Assembly (NCBI GenBank): GCA_002733995.1
Contig: NVXR01000013.1
Location: 1-64,000, forward strand
Direction of reading: 5' to 3'
Source: Desulfotalea sp.
GTDB taxonomy: Bacteria; Desulfobacterota; Desulfobulbia; Desulfobulbales; Desulfocapsaceae
DNA length: 64,000 nt
Made by a program: the position numbers and the translations under genes. How positions within the stretch are numbered: the stretch's first letter is position 1; each line of letters begins with the position of its first letter. Of this stretch, positions 43,113 through 52,648 are shown piece by piece. The notes beneath the pieces are model-generated. The model searched no databases. It worked only from the letters and a program-made list of their open reading frames with translations, and had not been told where the DNA came from.

Positions 43113-43952
43113 ATGGTTCAGACACAACAGCTGCTTCGGCCGGACACACAACTCTTCATTTACTATATTGAAGGTATAATTCCGGCCCATTATAAGGTTG
43201 AGAATGTCAATTTCATCGGCAACTGGGTTGAAGATGATTTTAGTTTTCTTTTCTTTAGCCAACCGGCAAAAGAGCAGGTCCTCGCAATCCTCAAATTCTT
43301 TCCTGACTATTGTCTGATTGATGAATACGAGATGAGCTATGGCGAGTGGCAGGGGGGCAAGGTTGAACCCATACGTATTGGCAATTTCCTTCTTAATCCA
43401 CCTTGGATAAAGGCATCTCCAAACGAAAATGACATTTCGATCACGCTTGACTCTGGAGTAGTCTTTGGTAACGGTGGACATCCCACCACCCAAGCCTGCC
43501 TTGAAGCCATGCAAATTGCCTGTTCAGGCAACAAAACAAAAACCATGCTCGACCTGGGTTCAGGAACAGGAGTACTTGCCCTGGCCGGAGCCAAACTTGG
43601 TTGTGAACAAATCCTCGCTGTTGACTACAACTTCCTGGCTACAAAAACCGCAAAAACAAACGTATCCCTCAATGGACTCGACCAGAATATACTCGTTATA
43701 AATGGACGGGCCGAGGAACATCTCTCCATCGCAACGGATCTCTTGGTTGCCAACATCCACTATGATGTGATGAAAGATCTGGTTAAAGAAAGTGGCTTTT
43801 ACCAACAGAAATGGTTTATCCTTTCTGGCCTTCTTACCAGTGAAGCTGAAAAGATCCTCTCCTTCTTAAGAACCAGGCCTGTTCTCATACTCAAGCAGTG
43901 GGGAGAGGGAGAAATCTGGCACACCATACTCGGTATCACCCAAGATAATTAA
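43113..43952 (+). CDS. prmA: PrmA-like methyltransferase (ribosomal protein L11)
   Basis: 279 residues. The SAM-binding core has LDLGSGTGVLALAGAKLG (motif I), VDYNFLATKTAKTNVSLNGL and DLLVANIHYDVM. GHPTTQACLEAM before the core is a PrmA hallmark. The N-terminal substrate domain is present but divergent. PrmA methylates L11; a related protein target cannot be excluded. The gene starts 33 bases after its neighbour and has a terminator after it. Confidence 0.8.
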   Translation: MVQTQQLLRPDTQLFIYYIEGIIPAHYKVENVNFIGNWVEDDFSFLFFSQPAKEQVLAILKFFPDYCLIDEYEMSYGEWQGGKVEPIRIGNFLLNPPWIKASPNENDISITLDSGVVFGNGGHPTTQACLEAMQIACSGNKTKTMLDLGSGTGVLALAGAKLGCEQILAVDYNFLATKTAKTNVSLNGLDQNILVINGRAEEHLSIATDLLVANIHYDVMKDLVKESGFYQQKWFILSGLLTSEAEKILSFLRTRPVLILKQWGEGEIWHTILGITQDN

Positions 43953-44011
43953 TGGGATAACTCGTATGTGCCGCGACCATGATGGAACAATGTGGCCGAA
44001 CCAGCAAACAA

Positions 44012-44047
44012 AAAAAAAGCGCCGGGATTGCTCCCGACGCTTTTTTT
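44012..44047. terminator. Bidirectional terminator between prmA and htpX
   Basis: An A-run, GCG-C-CGGGA, four-base loop, TCCCG-A-CGC, then T7. The genes converge here, and both strands read stem plus U-tract. Confidence 0.85.
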
Positions 44048-44061
44048 ATCTCGTCTGTAAC

Positions 44062-44925
44062 CTACAAATTTCTTAATGCTTCAATACGCTCCTCAAGAGG
44101 TGGATGGCTCCTGAGCAAACTTGCCATTCCTCCCTTTTTAGGCCGGATACCAAAGGCTGCCACCTGATCAGGTAACTGTGATGGCTCATGGTGTTCCTGT
44201 AGTCGCTGTAAGGCGCTCACCATCTTTTCTTTACTTGTGAGATAGGCCGCACCCTTATCTGCGGTAAACTCTCTTTTTCGAGAAAACCACATGACAATAA
44301 TCGAGGCGAAAAAGCCCAGCACCAATTCAAGAACAATGGTCACAGCCATATAACCAAAGAAGCCAAGTCCTTCTCCTTCTTCATCTCCACTAAGGAAATT
44401 ATTGATTATATTTGCAGCAATCCTGGAAAGGAAGATGACAAAGGTATTAAGTACTCCCTGAATTAGAGCAAGTGTCACCATATCGCCACAGGCTATATGG
44501 CTGATTTCATGGGCCAACACCGCTTCCACTTCATCCTTGGACATGTTTTGTAAAAGGCCAGAAGAAACCGCAACCAGTGCATTATTCTTATTCATTCCTG
44601 TGGCAAAGGCATTCATGTCAGCAGCATTATACAGGGCAACTTCAGGCATGCCAATTTCAGCATCTTTGGCCATACGCTGCACAGTATTATACAACCACTG
44701 CTCAGTTGGATTACTGGGGTTCTCAATAACACGCGCCCCCGTGGATTTCTTGGCAATCCACTTAGACATGGCAAGGGAAAGAAAAGAACCCCCCATACCA
44801 AAGGCTCCAGCCATGAGCAACAGCCCGGAAGTTGAACGACTATCAACCCCAAAAACACTCATTACGATACCAAGCAGGACAAGAATAGCCATGTTGGTAG
44901 CAAGAAAAAGACCAATTCGAAACAC
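44062..44925 (-). CDS. htpX: Membrane zinc protease HtpX
   Basis: 287 residues. Two N-terminal transmembrane helices, the zinc motif HEISH (139-143), a pair of further helices (~150-210), and [12 protein letters not shown] with the third zinc ligand Glu. HtpX degrades damaged inner-membrane proteins under stress and works beside FtsH. Length is normal. It stands alone, and no heat-shock promoter was identified. Confidence 0.95.
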   Translation of the reverse strand: MFRIGLFLATNMAILVLLGIVMSVFGVDSRSTSGLLLMAGAFGMGGSFLSLAMSKWIAKKSTGARVIENPSNPTEQWLYNTVQRMAKDAEIGMPEVALYNAADMNAFATGMNKNNALVAVSSGLLQNMSKDEVEAVLAHEISHIACGDMVTLALIQGVLNTFVIFLSRIAANIINNFLSGDEEGEGLGFFGYMAVTIVLELVLGFFASIIVMWFSRKREFTADKGAAYLTSKEKMVSALQRLQEHHEPSQLPDQVAAFGIRPKKGGMASLLRSHPPLEERIEALRNL

Positions 44926-45151
44926 GTTAATCCTCCATTTTACTTCTTCTATATTTCCCCCTGCAGCTCCCGATCCACGAGCCTGCGTGAGAAGTGCCTC
45001 TTCCCATGCAACCGTAAGAACGGACTCAAGCAGAAAACTGTATTTTACACCCTGTTAAACTAAACATCCTTTTGCCTGTCACAAGCTATGTCTTGCCTTT
45101 TCACAGAGGTTTTATGTTTTAGACAAGAAGAAGACAACACTACGGCCAGTC

Positions 45152-45550
45152 TTATTTAAATGTCTGCAATACTTTTTTTACAATATTACCCTCTGCCGCT
45201 GCTCCAAAATGAGTCATTACCGGCTTCATGGCCTGCATAAAATTACCAAATGTTGAGAAGTCAATATTGGCCTCAATCCACACACGGATCTCATCCTCAG
45301 TCACCTGCTCGGGCAAGTACTCACAAAGCACTTTAATATAGGCCGACTCTTCCTCTCCCTTTGCAGCAAGCAATTCTTTCTCGGATTTTATCAATTTTTT
45401 GATAATTGCAATGACCTGATCATCGCTCAGCTCTTTTTCATTCTGGCGACCAAACTCCCCCATAATAATGCGGACTGCTTCTTTTTTATCTGTATCTCTG
45501 GCCTTTATTGCTGTAATCAAATCGGTGTGCATCTGTTTTTGTAAACTCAT
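45152..45550 (-). CDS. GatB/YqeY domain protein
   Basis: 132 residues with the YqeY pattern: MSLQKQMHTDLITAIKARDT, KEAVRIIMGEFGRQ, SEKELLAAKG, EYLPEQVTEDEIRVWIE and a Gly/Val-rich C terminus. The domain is also the tRNA-binding tail of the GatB amidotransferase subunit; the stand-alone protein's role is not settled. It is often close to rpsU/dnaG, which are not seen here. A dyad TGACCC-CGGC-GGGTCA lies at 45595-45610, upstream. Confidence 0.9.
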   Translation of the reverse strand: MSLQKQMHTDLITAIKARDTDKKEAVRIIMGEFGRQNEKELSDDQVIAIIKKLIKSEKELLAAKGEEESAYIKVLCEYLPEQVTEDEIRVWIEANIDFSTFGNFMQAMKPVMTHFGAAAEGNIVKKVLQTFK

Positions 45551-45729
45551 TTATTCTCCTACAAACAGTAGATATGTATTATATAATTTAAACCTGACCC
45601 CGGCGGGTCAAAAGTCTTTTACGATACCATCTCCAATGGATTTACAACAGTAAATTCAATAAGTCGACGTATTGAGTCGGAGAGTTACTGGCTCATTTTC
45701 CATCAATTACAATTCATTTTATCGAAAAA

Positions 45730-46128
45730 ATGTTAGACGTTACAGCTGCAATCATCCACCGAGAAGGACAGATTCTTGTCGCACGCAGAAAAGCAGGCTC
45801 ACACATGGCCGGCTACTGGGAATTTCCTGGTGGTAAAGTCGAGCCAGGCGAAAGCCCGGAGGAGTGTCTCTACAGAGAACTCAAAGAAGAACTGTGTATC
45901 GAAACAAAAATTGGTTTGTTTTTCGGAGAATCCTGCTACGATTATGGCACAAAAGAAATCCGTTTACTGTGCTATGTCGTGGAGTACCTCAGCGGTACAT
46001 TTACCTTAAACGATCACGACGAGATCAGATGGTTGCAGACTCACCAGTTACTCGATCTCCGCTGGGCCCCTGCAGACTTACCACTTGTGGAAAAACTAGT
46101 AGACCAAGCCATAGTAAACAAAAGATAA
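45730..46128 (+). CDS. MutT-type NUDIX hydrolase
   Basis: 132 residues. The Nudix box GGKVEPGE...RELKEEL is complete. MLDVTAAIIHREGQILVARRKAG and the WEFPGG context are those of MutT/8-oxo-dGTP diphosphatases that clean the nucleotide pool. No good ribosome binding site precedes ATG 45730. An expected partner such as argJ or secA is absent, so the gene appears monocistronic. Confidence 0.9.
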   Translation: MLDVTAAIIHREGQILVARRKAGSHMAGYWEFPGGKVEPGESPEECLYRELKEELCIETKIGLFFGESCYDYGTKEIRLLCYVVEYLSGTFTLNDHDEIRWLQTHQLLDLRWAPADLPLVEKLVDQAIVNKR

Positions 46129-46245
46129 ACCGAGATAAGTACCTTGAAAATACCCGATACGTCGGCTCTACATAGCTAGTGTATCCTTGCGACAGTAAGA
46201 TCTGATACCTTTCCCACAGTACCTATCAATAACCAGAGGTCCAGC

Positions 46246-46905
46246 ATGACACTGCTACCAGCAATAGAAACAGAAACCCATTCCAATCCAAGCGCCTCTG
46301 TAATCTGGCTCCATGGACTCGGTGCCGACGGCAACGACTTCGCCCCTATTGTTCCAGAACTCGGCCTACCAGATCACCTTGCAGTACGTTTCATCTTCCC
46401 CCACGCCCCTACAATTGCCGTTACAGTAAATGGCGGCGCGGTTATGCCAGCGTGGTACGACATACTCGCAATGGACATAGACAGGCAGATCGACACCACA
46501 GGGTTGATCGAATCTTCCCAGCAAATCCGCAAATTCGTTGACCGTGAACTGGACCGTGGAATTGACAGCACAAAAATCATCATTGCAGGGTTCTCACAAG
46601 GTGGCGCTGTCGCCTACCACCTGGCCTTGAGTTACGACAAGCCACTGGCAGGCCTGCTCGCCATGTCCACCTACCTTGCAACGTCTGATATTGTCCAGTA
46701 CAGTGATGCTAACAGAGCCATTCCCATAGAAATACACCATGGAACCTTTGACCCTGTTGTCCCCAAGCAACTTGCCGAACAAGCCATTTCTGCTTTGACG
46801 GCAAAGGGATATACACCGGAATATAAAAGCTATCCAATGGAACACTCCGTATGCCCCGAACAAATTGCCGATATATCAAGCTGGATGCAACAAGCTCTTC
46901 TTTGA
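46246..46905 (+). CDS. Carboxylesterase/phospholipase family alpha/beta hydrolase
   Basis: 219 residues. VIWLHGLGADGNDFAPIVPEL holds the oxyanion loop, GFSQGGAVAY the Ser nucleophile (~113-122), FDPVVP the catalytic Asp and MEHSVCPEQ the catalytic His. This is the YpfH/EstB/acyl-protein-thioesterase type that acts on short acyl esters in the cytoplasm. AGAGGT precedes the ATG. The physiological substrate is unknown. Confidence 0.93.
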   Translation: MTLLPAIETETHSNPSASVIWLHGLGADGNDFAPIVPELGLPDHLAVRFIFPHAPTIAVTVNGGAVMPAWYDILAMDIDRQIDTTGLIESSQQIRKFVDRELDRGIDSTKIIIAGFSQGGAVAYHLALSYDKPLAGLLAMSTYLATSDIVQYSDANRAIPIEIHHGTFDPVVPKQLAEQAISALTAKGYTPEYKSYPMEHSVCPEQIADISSWMQQALL

Positions 46906-47002
46906 TGTAAAGTTCGACTCTCATAAGCATTGCAGTAGCTGCGCCCTATCTTTTGCATAGTACAGCCAACAGTCGAACCTCCACACTCATCGGGGTATAA
47001 CT

Positions 47003-47386
47003 ATGGATTCAATCGCCTTCATCGCTGAACAAAAGATACTCAAAGCCATGGAAGAAGGAGACCTTAACTCTCCAAAATGGAAAAACAAACCACTTCCACT
47101 CGATGATGACCATCTGGTGCCAGAGGACTTAAAAATCGCCTACAAACTTCTTAAAAACAGTGGCTACCTACCAGCAGAAATCGTAGAACGTAAAGAGATA
47201 AGACAAATTGAAGACCTCATTGCCAGTACAGAAGACGAACATGAACGACTCAAACAGATGAGAAAGCTCAACGTTCTTCTGATGAAGGTAGATGAAAAGC
47301 GTACCTTTCGCTCAAACATTGCCAGTCAGGATGATTATTACCGCAGGGTGGTTGAAAAGATTTCTGTTAACACAAAAAAGACGTAA
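47003..47386 (+). CDS. DUF1992 (DnaJ-homologue subfamily C 28-like) protein
   Basis: 127 residues with the DUF1992 sequence AEQKILKAMEEGDL, then W-x-KPLPLDDDHLVPEDLKIAYKLLKNSGYLPAE and a charged helical end. In eukaryotes the domain is found in DNAJC28; bacterial members lack the J domain, as here. The function is unknown. Confidence 0.88.
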   Translation: MDSIAFIAEQKILKAMEEGDLNSPKWKNKPLPLDDDHLVPEDLKIAYKLLKNSGYLPAEIVERKEIRQIEDLIASTEDEHERLKQMRKLNVLLMKVDEKRTFRSNIASQDDYYRRVVEKISVNTKKT

Positions 47387-47957
47387 CACAGCAGGGCTCG
47401 CGCCCCTAGGATTGCCACCACACTGAATCATCCAGACAGGCCTTACCCCGTATTTCCCATGATACCTTGCCGTCTCACAACCATTCTAAACCCCACTCTA
47501 CAATCAGGTTACATCAGCCCTTGTTCCTGTACACTTGTACTGTAAATCCGTGCAACTATAGCATCGAAAGATACGAGTGATACTGGTAAACCCCACAATG
47601 GGCGCACGGGGAGTGGTGCTGAAGAATTGTATTTTTTCTTACAAAAGATACTTATCTTATTGCCATAGTAACCTAATCGTTCACCAACTGGGCTGCTGAT
47701 AAATACAGACCAAACGGAAACGTGAAAAATAATTCAAATACTCATTATTTGCAGAAAAATGGTTGAGTGGCCTCTAAGGCACTTAATATTTCAGCCATTT
47801 ATGTCGAAAAGCTAAAAGATCTCACACAATATTTCCCATGGAAAATGACGTGGGAGATTTTCTCTGATAGAATTTAACTGAGTAGAAGGCCAAAACGGCA
47901 AATACAGGTCCTATTATGGACAAACTGGCGTCCTGACCCTTGTGGCAAAAGATATCT
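47387..47957. other. Gap with no gene seen
   Basis: About 570 bases on both strands without a supported gene, strong hairpin, tRNA or repeat. The sequence is irregular and A+T-rich toward the end, where the promoter of the next gene should lie. Confidence 0.5.
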
Positions 47958-48278
47958 ATGCGATTTTGTAAAGACTGCGGAACAGTTCTCAACCTCTTTG
48001 GTAATATGGAAAAAGAGCTCTGCTCCGCCTGCATTCAGCATAAGAAGAAGGCTGAGGTCATCCATGTACCGATTAAAAAAGAAATACCGACCGACCCCAA
48101 CATACTTGACGACACTACAATATCCTTTAAAAATGGCAAAATCATCCTTCGGTCAAAAGAAGGCTGGGAATTATGGAGTTGCAAGCAAAACGACATAACT
48201 GCGTTAAAAACAATCCTCAATAAGGCAAAGCGCATATACGAAATTCGCCTTCGTCGGCAAAAATCATCCCAAAAATAA
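47958..48278 (+). CDS. Small zinc-ribbon protein of unknown function
   Basis: 106 residues from ATG 47958 (a TTG 18 bases earlier is possible). CKDCG at residues 4-8 and CSAC at ~26-29 form a four-Cys zinc ribbon. The rest is charged, with a C-terminal basic helix (KTILNKAKRIYEIRLRRQK). It precedes the FlhG-like ATPase gene by 75 bases on the same strand. Function is unknown. Confidence 0.6.
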   Translation: MRFCKDCGTVLNLFGNMEKELCSACIQHKKKAEVIHVPIKKEIPTDPNILDDTTISFKNGKIILRSKEGWELWSCKQNDITALKTILNKAKRIYEIRLRRQKSSQK

Positions 48279-48353
48279 ATGGGGAGTAAGCACCTTACGC
48301 AGTACGGTTTTTTTTATGACTGAAACAATCTTTAAGGCACCAGATAGAATCAT

Positions 48354-49265
48354 ATGGCAATCAAAATTTCTATAGGCTCTGGCAAGGGCGGCGTAGGGAA
48401 AACCATGATCATGGTAAACCTTGCCATGCAGCTTGCTGAAACTGGCAAAAAAGTATGCCTAATCGATCTTGATATCGGTGGAGCTGACGCCCATATACTC
48501 TTTGGTCTTTTTGAGCCACGAAGAACTCTCACCGACTTCATCACCCGAAAAGTAAATAATATCCAGGATGTAGCCCACACTTTTTATGCCCATCACGGTT
48601 TGCAACTTATTGCAGGAACAGGAGATACCCTGCAGACATCAAATATGAATTACCAGGAGAAACTCCGTCTTCTAAGAGCCATAGACAATATCGATGCGGA
48701 TATTGTCCTCCTTGATGTGGGTGCAGGAACAAGTTACCACGCATTAGATTTTTTCATGCACTCCGATATTCAGATCTGCGTCACTCTACCAGACCCCACC
48801 TCTATTATGGACCTGTACAACTTTCTTCAACTCGCAACAATTAGAAAGATGCTGACCAGCTTTCTTTCTAAAAGTGATGTCGCAAGCATCCTGAAAACAA
48901 CAAACTTTGGTTCCCTCGCTGAAGTCTTTGTACTAGCAGAACAGACAAGCCCAGGTGCGCAGGACCTGGCCCAAGAGGCCCTGAAATACTTCCACCCACT
49001 TCTTATTGTCAACCGAGACAGTGAAAATGGAAGATTAAACAAGGGAAAGTTGAAGCAGATGGTGCAAAAATATCTCGGCATAGACATTCCCGAACTTTGC
49101 GAAATTCCGGAAGACCCCCAGGTACAGATTGCCCTGAAAGCCTTCCTGCCCATATCGGAACTCTACCCAGACTCACCCTCTTCTCTTGCTATGCATAATG
49201 CCGCAGTTAAACTAGCAAAACTTGTCGATTTATTCGCTATCCATAGCAACTCAAGTACTGCATAG
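48354..49265 (+). CDS. FlhG/MinD-family ATPase
   Basis: 303 residues. Deviant Walker A GSGKGGVGKT (8-17), LIDLDIGGADAHILFG (Walker A' and switch), IVLLDVGAGTSYHALDFF (Walker B region) and DPTSIMDLYNFLQ. FlhG-type ATPases set flagellar number and position; in organisms without flagellar neighbours the target is unclear, and none is seen here. A long C-terminal region (~180-290) is helical and less conserved. Confidence 0.82.
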   Translation: MAIKISIGSGKGGVGKTMIMVNLAMQLAETGKKVCLIDLDIGGADAHILFGLFEPRRTLTDFITRKVNNIQDVAHTFYAHHGLQLIAGTGDTLQTSNMNYQEKLRLLRAIDNIDADIVLLDVGAGTSYHALDFFMHSDIQICVTLPDPTSIMDLYNFLQLATIRKMLTSFLSKSDVASILKTTNFGSLAEVFVLAEQTSPGAQDLAQEALKYFHPLLIVNRDSENGRLNKGKLKQMVQKYLGIDIPELCEIPEDPQVQIALKAFLPISELYPDSPSSLAMHNAAVKLAKLVDLFAIHSNSSTA

Positions 49266-49452
49266 ATCGTTTTTATCTGCCAATAAGTGCTGTCAACTAA
49301 TGGTCGCAGCCTATTTGCAGTTCACAATTCCAGACTTTTGTTCCGGAAAGAAGGAATATTTCTTCCCGCACGCCCCGCTAACTCCGTAATACCGAACCCG
49401 CCAGAGTGGTGATTCCCGACATTTAGCTACAGGTATTAGTTAAACATATAAG

Positions 49453-49468
49453 TGGTACGCTTATTGCA
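49453..49468 (+). promoter_or_regulatory. Sigma-54 promoter before the PEP-CTERM gene
   Basis: TGGTACGCTTATTGCA: GG (49454-49455) and GC (49466-49467) are ten bases apart. It lies about 50 bases before ATG 49519. PEP-CTERM genes are known to be controlled by sigma-54 and the PrsK/PrsR pair in several proteobacteria; those genes are not in this window. Confidence 0.75.
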
Positions 49469-49518
49469 TCTGATCATTTAGTATAAAATCATCTCAATAA
49501 GAAAAGGATACCAACAAT

Positions 49519-50112
49519 ATGAAATCATCTAACAAATTATTTTTTTTACTCAGTGCTTTAGCCATTTTTTTCTCAGCCCCAGCCTTCGCCCTACCTCTTG
49601 TAGGCACAAATAGCATAAAGATGGAGAAAGATTGGACCGCACCATTCACCCTGACAGACTTAGCCACCGGAGAAAAATACCATTCTTTCTGCTTGGAAAG
49701 TCAGCAATATTTCACCCCCGGCACCACCTATGATGTTACATTTGTAGGGGATTATGTGGAAGGAGAGAACAGTAACGACAAAGATTACCTTGGGGCAGAA
49801 ACAAAATGGCTATATGCAGCCTTCGTCTCCAATATATTCAGCACGGTAACCAACGCAGGCTCACTCGTTCAAAAAGCCATTTGGCACCTAGAAGACGAGC
49901 GGAAGGGCTCTTTAAAGGCCTGGAATACATTGAAAGCTTTTAATTTTGATGATTCCGGCTGGAATGTGGTAGCCGTAAACATATCAAAGAATGGAAATGA
50001 TAGACAAAGTCAGTTGATAGGTACAGCCCCTGTCCCCGAACCTGCTACACTTTTACTTTTTGGCGCGGGACTAATCGGACTCGTTGGGACAAGGGTTCGC
50101 CGCAAAAAATAG
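49519..50112 (+). CDS. PEP-CTERM sorted exported protein
   Basis: 197 residues. Sec signal peptide (AFA cleavage near residue 24). The C terminus has the full sorting tail: VPEPATLLLFGAGLIGLVG followed by RVRRKK, that is PEP motif, hydrophobic helix and basic end, recognised by exosortase (EpsH). The central domain (SFCLESQQYFTPGTTYDVTF) is typical of small PEP-CTERM surface proteins linked with exopolysaccharide. No exosortase gene lies in the window. AAGGA precedes the ATG. Confidence 0.92.
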   Translation: MKSSNKLFFLLSALAIFFSAPAFALPLVGTNSIKMEKDWTAPFTLTDLATGEKYHSFCLESQQYFTPGTTYDVTFVGDYVEGENSNDKDYLGAETKWLYAAFVSNIFSTVTNAGSLVQKAIWHLEDERKGSLKAWNTLKAFNFDDSGWNVVAVNISKNGNDRQSQLIGTAPVPEPATLLLFGAGLIGLVGTRVRRKK

Positions 50113-50364
50113 AAATATCGTTCCAAGACACCTCCACAAGCAGGGTCAAAATGGCCCTGCTTGCCCCCCCTTACTCTCCCTCCGACTCAACACCAGATAG
50201 CTTCTTGAACACCTCAGCTCCGGAGATTGTGACCTGGATCAATTACCAGCCCATACTGCCAGAGCTTCACTGGAACGACCTTGTACCACTAATACCGCTT
50301 TTACAGCTATTGAGCCTTTACCCCATAGTAGAACGCCAGTGCATTGACGGTTCTTCAACGAGGT
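50113..50364. other. Gap after the PEP-CTERM gene, hairpin, no gene supported
   Basis: AAGCAGGG-N9-CCCTGCTT (50138-50162) is a likely weak terminator without a T-run. An 84-codon plus-strand frame occupies 50151-50405 but has no ribosome binding site or recognisable domain, and overlaps the next gene. Confidence 0.4.
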
Positions 50365-51078
50365 TTAGGCACCATTATCAGTTGAATCCCAGGTGGTCTT
50401 TATGAGAAAGGCGGCAACGGGAAGATAGGCAGAGAGGGCAAGGGCCGCAACATTAGGAAAAATGATGCCCGTATCTGGCGCGTAAATCAGCAGATACGCA
50501 ACAAGAAGCGGCACTTTATCAAGTTGAATAAAAGTAAAAAGGGCCAGCACAAACCGCCGCATAAGATCGGGATTCTGTTCGCTATTACCTTTTGATGCTT
50601 TGTAAAACAGATAGCAAGAACCGCTGATCCCAATCAGAAAAATTATCGTTCCGATCAGTACTTCATCGCTCAAACCCGCGACATCAACACTAAGCCGTTT
50701 TTCATCGGATGGAAACCAATACATGGAAGAGCCAAACAAACTGATCAAATACCCGCCAATACCACCGAGAAGATACTTAAAATGGAGGGACGAAACCTCT
50801 TCAGAAACAGCTGGCTTCGCTCTAAACAAAAATAACGCTACCACCATAGTGCAGAGAACAGCACCTAAGACGAAATAAGGCCAGGCAGGAACCTTATCGT
50901 AGATAGGGAAAAGCAGCCTGTCCTGATCAACAGGCAGGACAAACAAGACTCCGAAAAATATTGCCGACAAGGCTCCAAACCCCACGAGCATGGCCGTCAT
51001 CAGACGAGTAAGTCCGCTGAGGTAACTCAATCCAGATACAAAGGAGGCAAAACCCGCTATAAATATTCTTACAATCAT
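50365..51078 (-). CDS. Integral membrane protein of unknown function
   Basis: 237 residues from ATG 51078, close after AGGA; the longer frame upstream is not membrane-like. About seven transmembrane helices with a short polar loop (KPAVSEEVSSLHF) and a C-terminal pair (FPNVAALALSAYLPVAAFLIK). No family recognised. It follows the LysE-type transporter gene on the same strand after about 105 bases. Confidence 0.7.
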   Translation of the reverse strand: MIVRIFIAGFASFVSGLSYLSGLTRLMTAMLVGFGALSAIFFGVLFVLPVDQDRLLFPIYDKVPAWPYFVLGAVLCTMVVALFLFRAKPAVSEEVSSLHFKYLLGGIGGYLISLFGSSMYWFPSDEKRLSVDVAGLSDEVLIGTIIFLIGISGSCYLFYKASKGNSEQNPDLMRRFVLALFTFIQLDKVPLLVAYLLIYAPDTGIIFPNVAALALSAYLPVAAFLIKTTWDSTDNGA

Positions 51079-51184
51079 TATTCCTGCCACTCCATTACCG
51101 TTAAGATGTAACTTCTTATCCAATGTAATAAGAGTAACTCTTATCCGCTTGCCAGGCAATTAAATCGTTAAAAAACCTGCTTTT

Positions 51185-51793
51185 TCAGGAGCATGTTAGA
51201 TACACACCCAAAACAACAAGTACAACTCCGGACACTTTCTCGATGTAATGCAGCCCCTCTCCTAACTTATTTTTAATAATTTTTCGACTGAAGATATATA
51301 CCACAAAACTATCCCAAACAAAAACAACCAAGGCCATCCAACAACCGTACAACACCCTCGTTGCCAGTGGTGTTTGTGCAGATACCATGACTGAAAATAT
51401 CGCCAGATAGAATATAGCATTTTTGGGATTTAAAATTCCGGACAGAAAGCCAAGAGTAAATTGTCTCACATAGCTTTTTTGGTGTATGTAACTGCTTCCG
51501 CCCTTTCCTTCTAAACCACGCATGGGTGCTCGCAGAAGCAAGACACCAACAAAAAGCAGATATGCCGCACCTAAATACTTTACTGCCATTGCCAGGAAAG
51601 GAATACCGCTGATAAGAGAAAGTCCCGTTATTGCAAGAATAAGGTACAATCCGTTGGCCACAGCAATCCCACAGCAGATGCTGATACAGTACCGTACAGG
51701 CAGTCGAAAAGAGGCCTGCATAATAAGAAAGAAATCGGGCCCGGGACTTAAAAGAGCCAGAAAGTGAACAGATGCAATAAGTATAAATTCCAT
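51185..51793 (-). CDS. LysE/RhtB-family amino-acid exporter
   Basis: 202 residues from ATG 51793 (AAGGAG six bases before). Six helices in the RhtB layout: MEFILIASVHFLALLSPGPDF contains the conserved SPGPDF motif, and GFLSGILNPKNAIFYLAIFS is the second family hallmark. It exports a neutral or basic amino acid. The AraC-type regulator gene lies 34 bases upstream on the same strand; such pairs are common, and it may control this exporter. Confidence 0.93.
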   Translation of the reverse strand: MEFILIASVHFLALLSPGPDFFLIMQASFRLPVRYCISICCGIAVANGLYLILAITGLSLISGIPFLAMAVKYLGAAYLLFVGVLLLRAPMRGLEGKGGSSYIHQKSYVRQFTLGFLSGILNPKNAIFYLAIFSVMVSAQTPLATRVLYGCWMALVVFVWDSFVVYIFSRKIIKNKLGEGLHYIEKVSGVVLVVLGVYLTCS

Positions 51794-51826
51794 AATCATC
51801 TCCTTTTTAGGGAGATAATAGTTTAA

Positions 51827-52648
51827 CTAACGAGGAACGTATTGTACAAAATTGACGCGATATTCCTGTGGGGTCACTGTTGTCATTGCCTTGAAATACC
51901 TGTGCAGGTGTGATTGGTCGTAAAAACCGCATTCAAGAGCGGTTTCTGCAATCCCCAGCCCCCGCTGCAGGTGGATTTTTGCCTGATCAATCCTGCAATT
52001 CATCCTGTAAACATGCGGTGTCAAGCCTGTTGCCTTTTTAAAACTACGAAGAAGTGTATACGGGTTGACGCAAAGATCACCTGCCAAACTGTTGAGGGTC
52101 AGATCGCTCCTAAAATTAGACCCCAGTCTTTGTTTCAAATATTCAATTCCATCTGAGACCTCGCGCTGTATGGCCTCTGGCTGACAGGTCAGGGTAAATA
52201 TTTTCGTTATAAGCTCTACAAGTTGCTGTTCTTTTTTTAGCAGATGACATTCATTTGCCATGAGCAGCTGCATGGTCTCGATATACTGTTGATACATCTC
52301 CTCCCCATCCAGACGAATGCAAGTGACATCATTAAAGTTTGAGACATCCCATATTGCCCTTTGCACCTGCTCGCACCATGCAACATCTAGATACAACATA
52401 TAGTAACTACGCTCATTGCCACCAACGCTGTTACAGGAATGCATCGCTTCAGGATTTATAAGCGCCAGCGAACCCACTTTTAAACTGGCACATTTCCCAC
52501 CCACAGTATACAGCACCTCGCCACTCGCCACTGCGCCAACACTAAAGGTCTTATGCATATGCGGTTTAAAATATCGCACACTACTTTTTGAATATCTACA
52601 TTCGGCAAAAGGCAACCGCGTATCTTTAACAAACTTCTCTTTGCTCAT
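51827..52648 (-). CDS. AraC-family transcriptional regulator
   Basis: 273 residues. An N-terminal cupin (FSVGAVASGEVLYTVGGK, then LINPEAMHSCN) binds a ligand, and two C-terminal HTH motifs (LTLNSLAGDLCVNPYTLLRS; GIAETALECGFYDQSHLHRY) bind DNA. The LysE-type gene 34 bases downstream is its likely target or partner. The ligand may be an amino acid exported by that protein (inference). Confidence 0.92.
   Translation of the reverse strand: MSKEKFVKDTRLPFAECRYSKSSVRYFKPHMHKTFSVGAVASGEVLYTVGGKCASLKVGSLALINPEAMHSCNSVGGNERSYYMLYLDVAWCEQVQRAIWDVSNFNDVTCIRLDGEEMYQQYIETMQLLMANECHLLKKEQQLVELITKIFTLTCQPEAIQREVSDGIEYLKQRLGSNFRSDLTLNSLAGDLCVNPYTLLRSFKKATGLTPHVYRMNCRIDQAKIHLQRGLGIAETALECGFYDQSHLHRYFKAMTTVTPQEYRVNFVQYVPR

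Noticed and set aside
45595..45610. TGACCC-CGGC-GGGTCA as a terminator
   Set aside because: No T-run and it sits upstream of the divergent genes, so at most an operator; recorded only in the YqeY entry.
50151..50405. 84-codon plus-strand frame after the PEP-CTERM gene
   Set aside because: No ribosome binding site, Pro/Leu-rich without a recognisable domain, and overlaps the 3' end of the opposite membrane gene.
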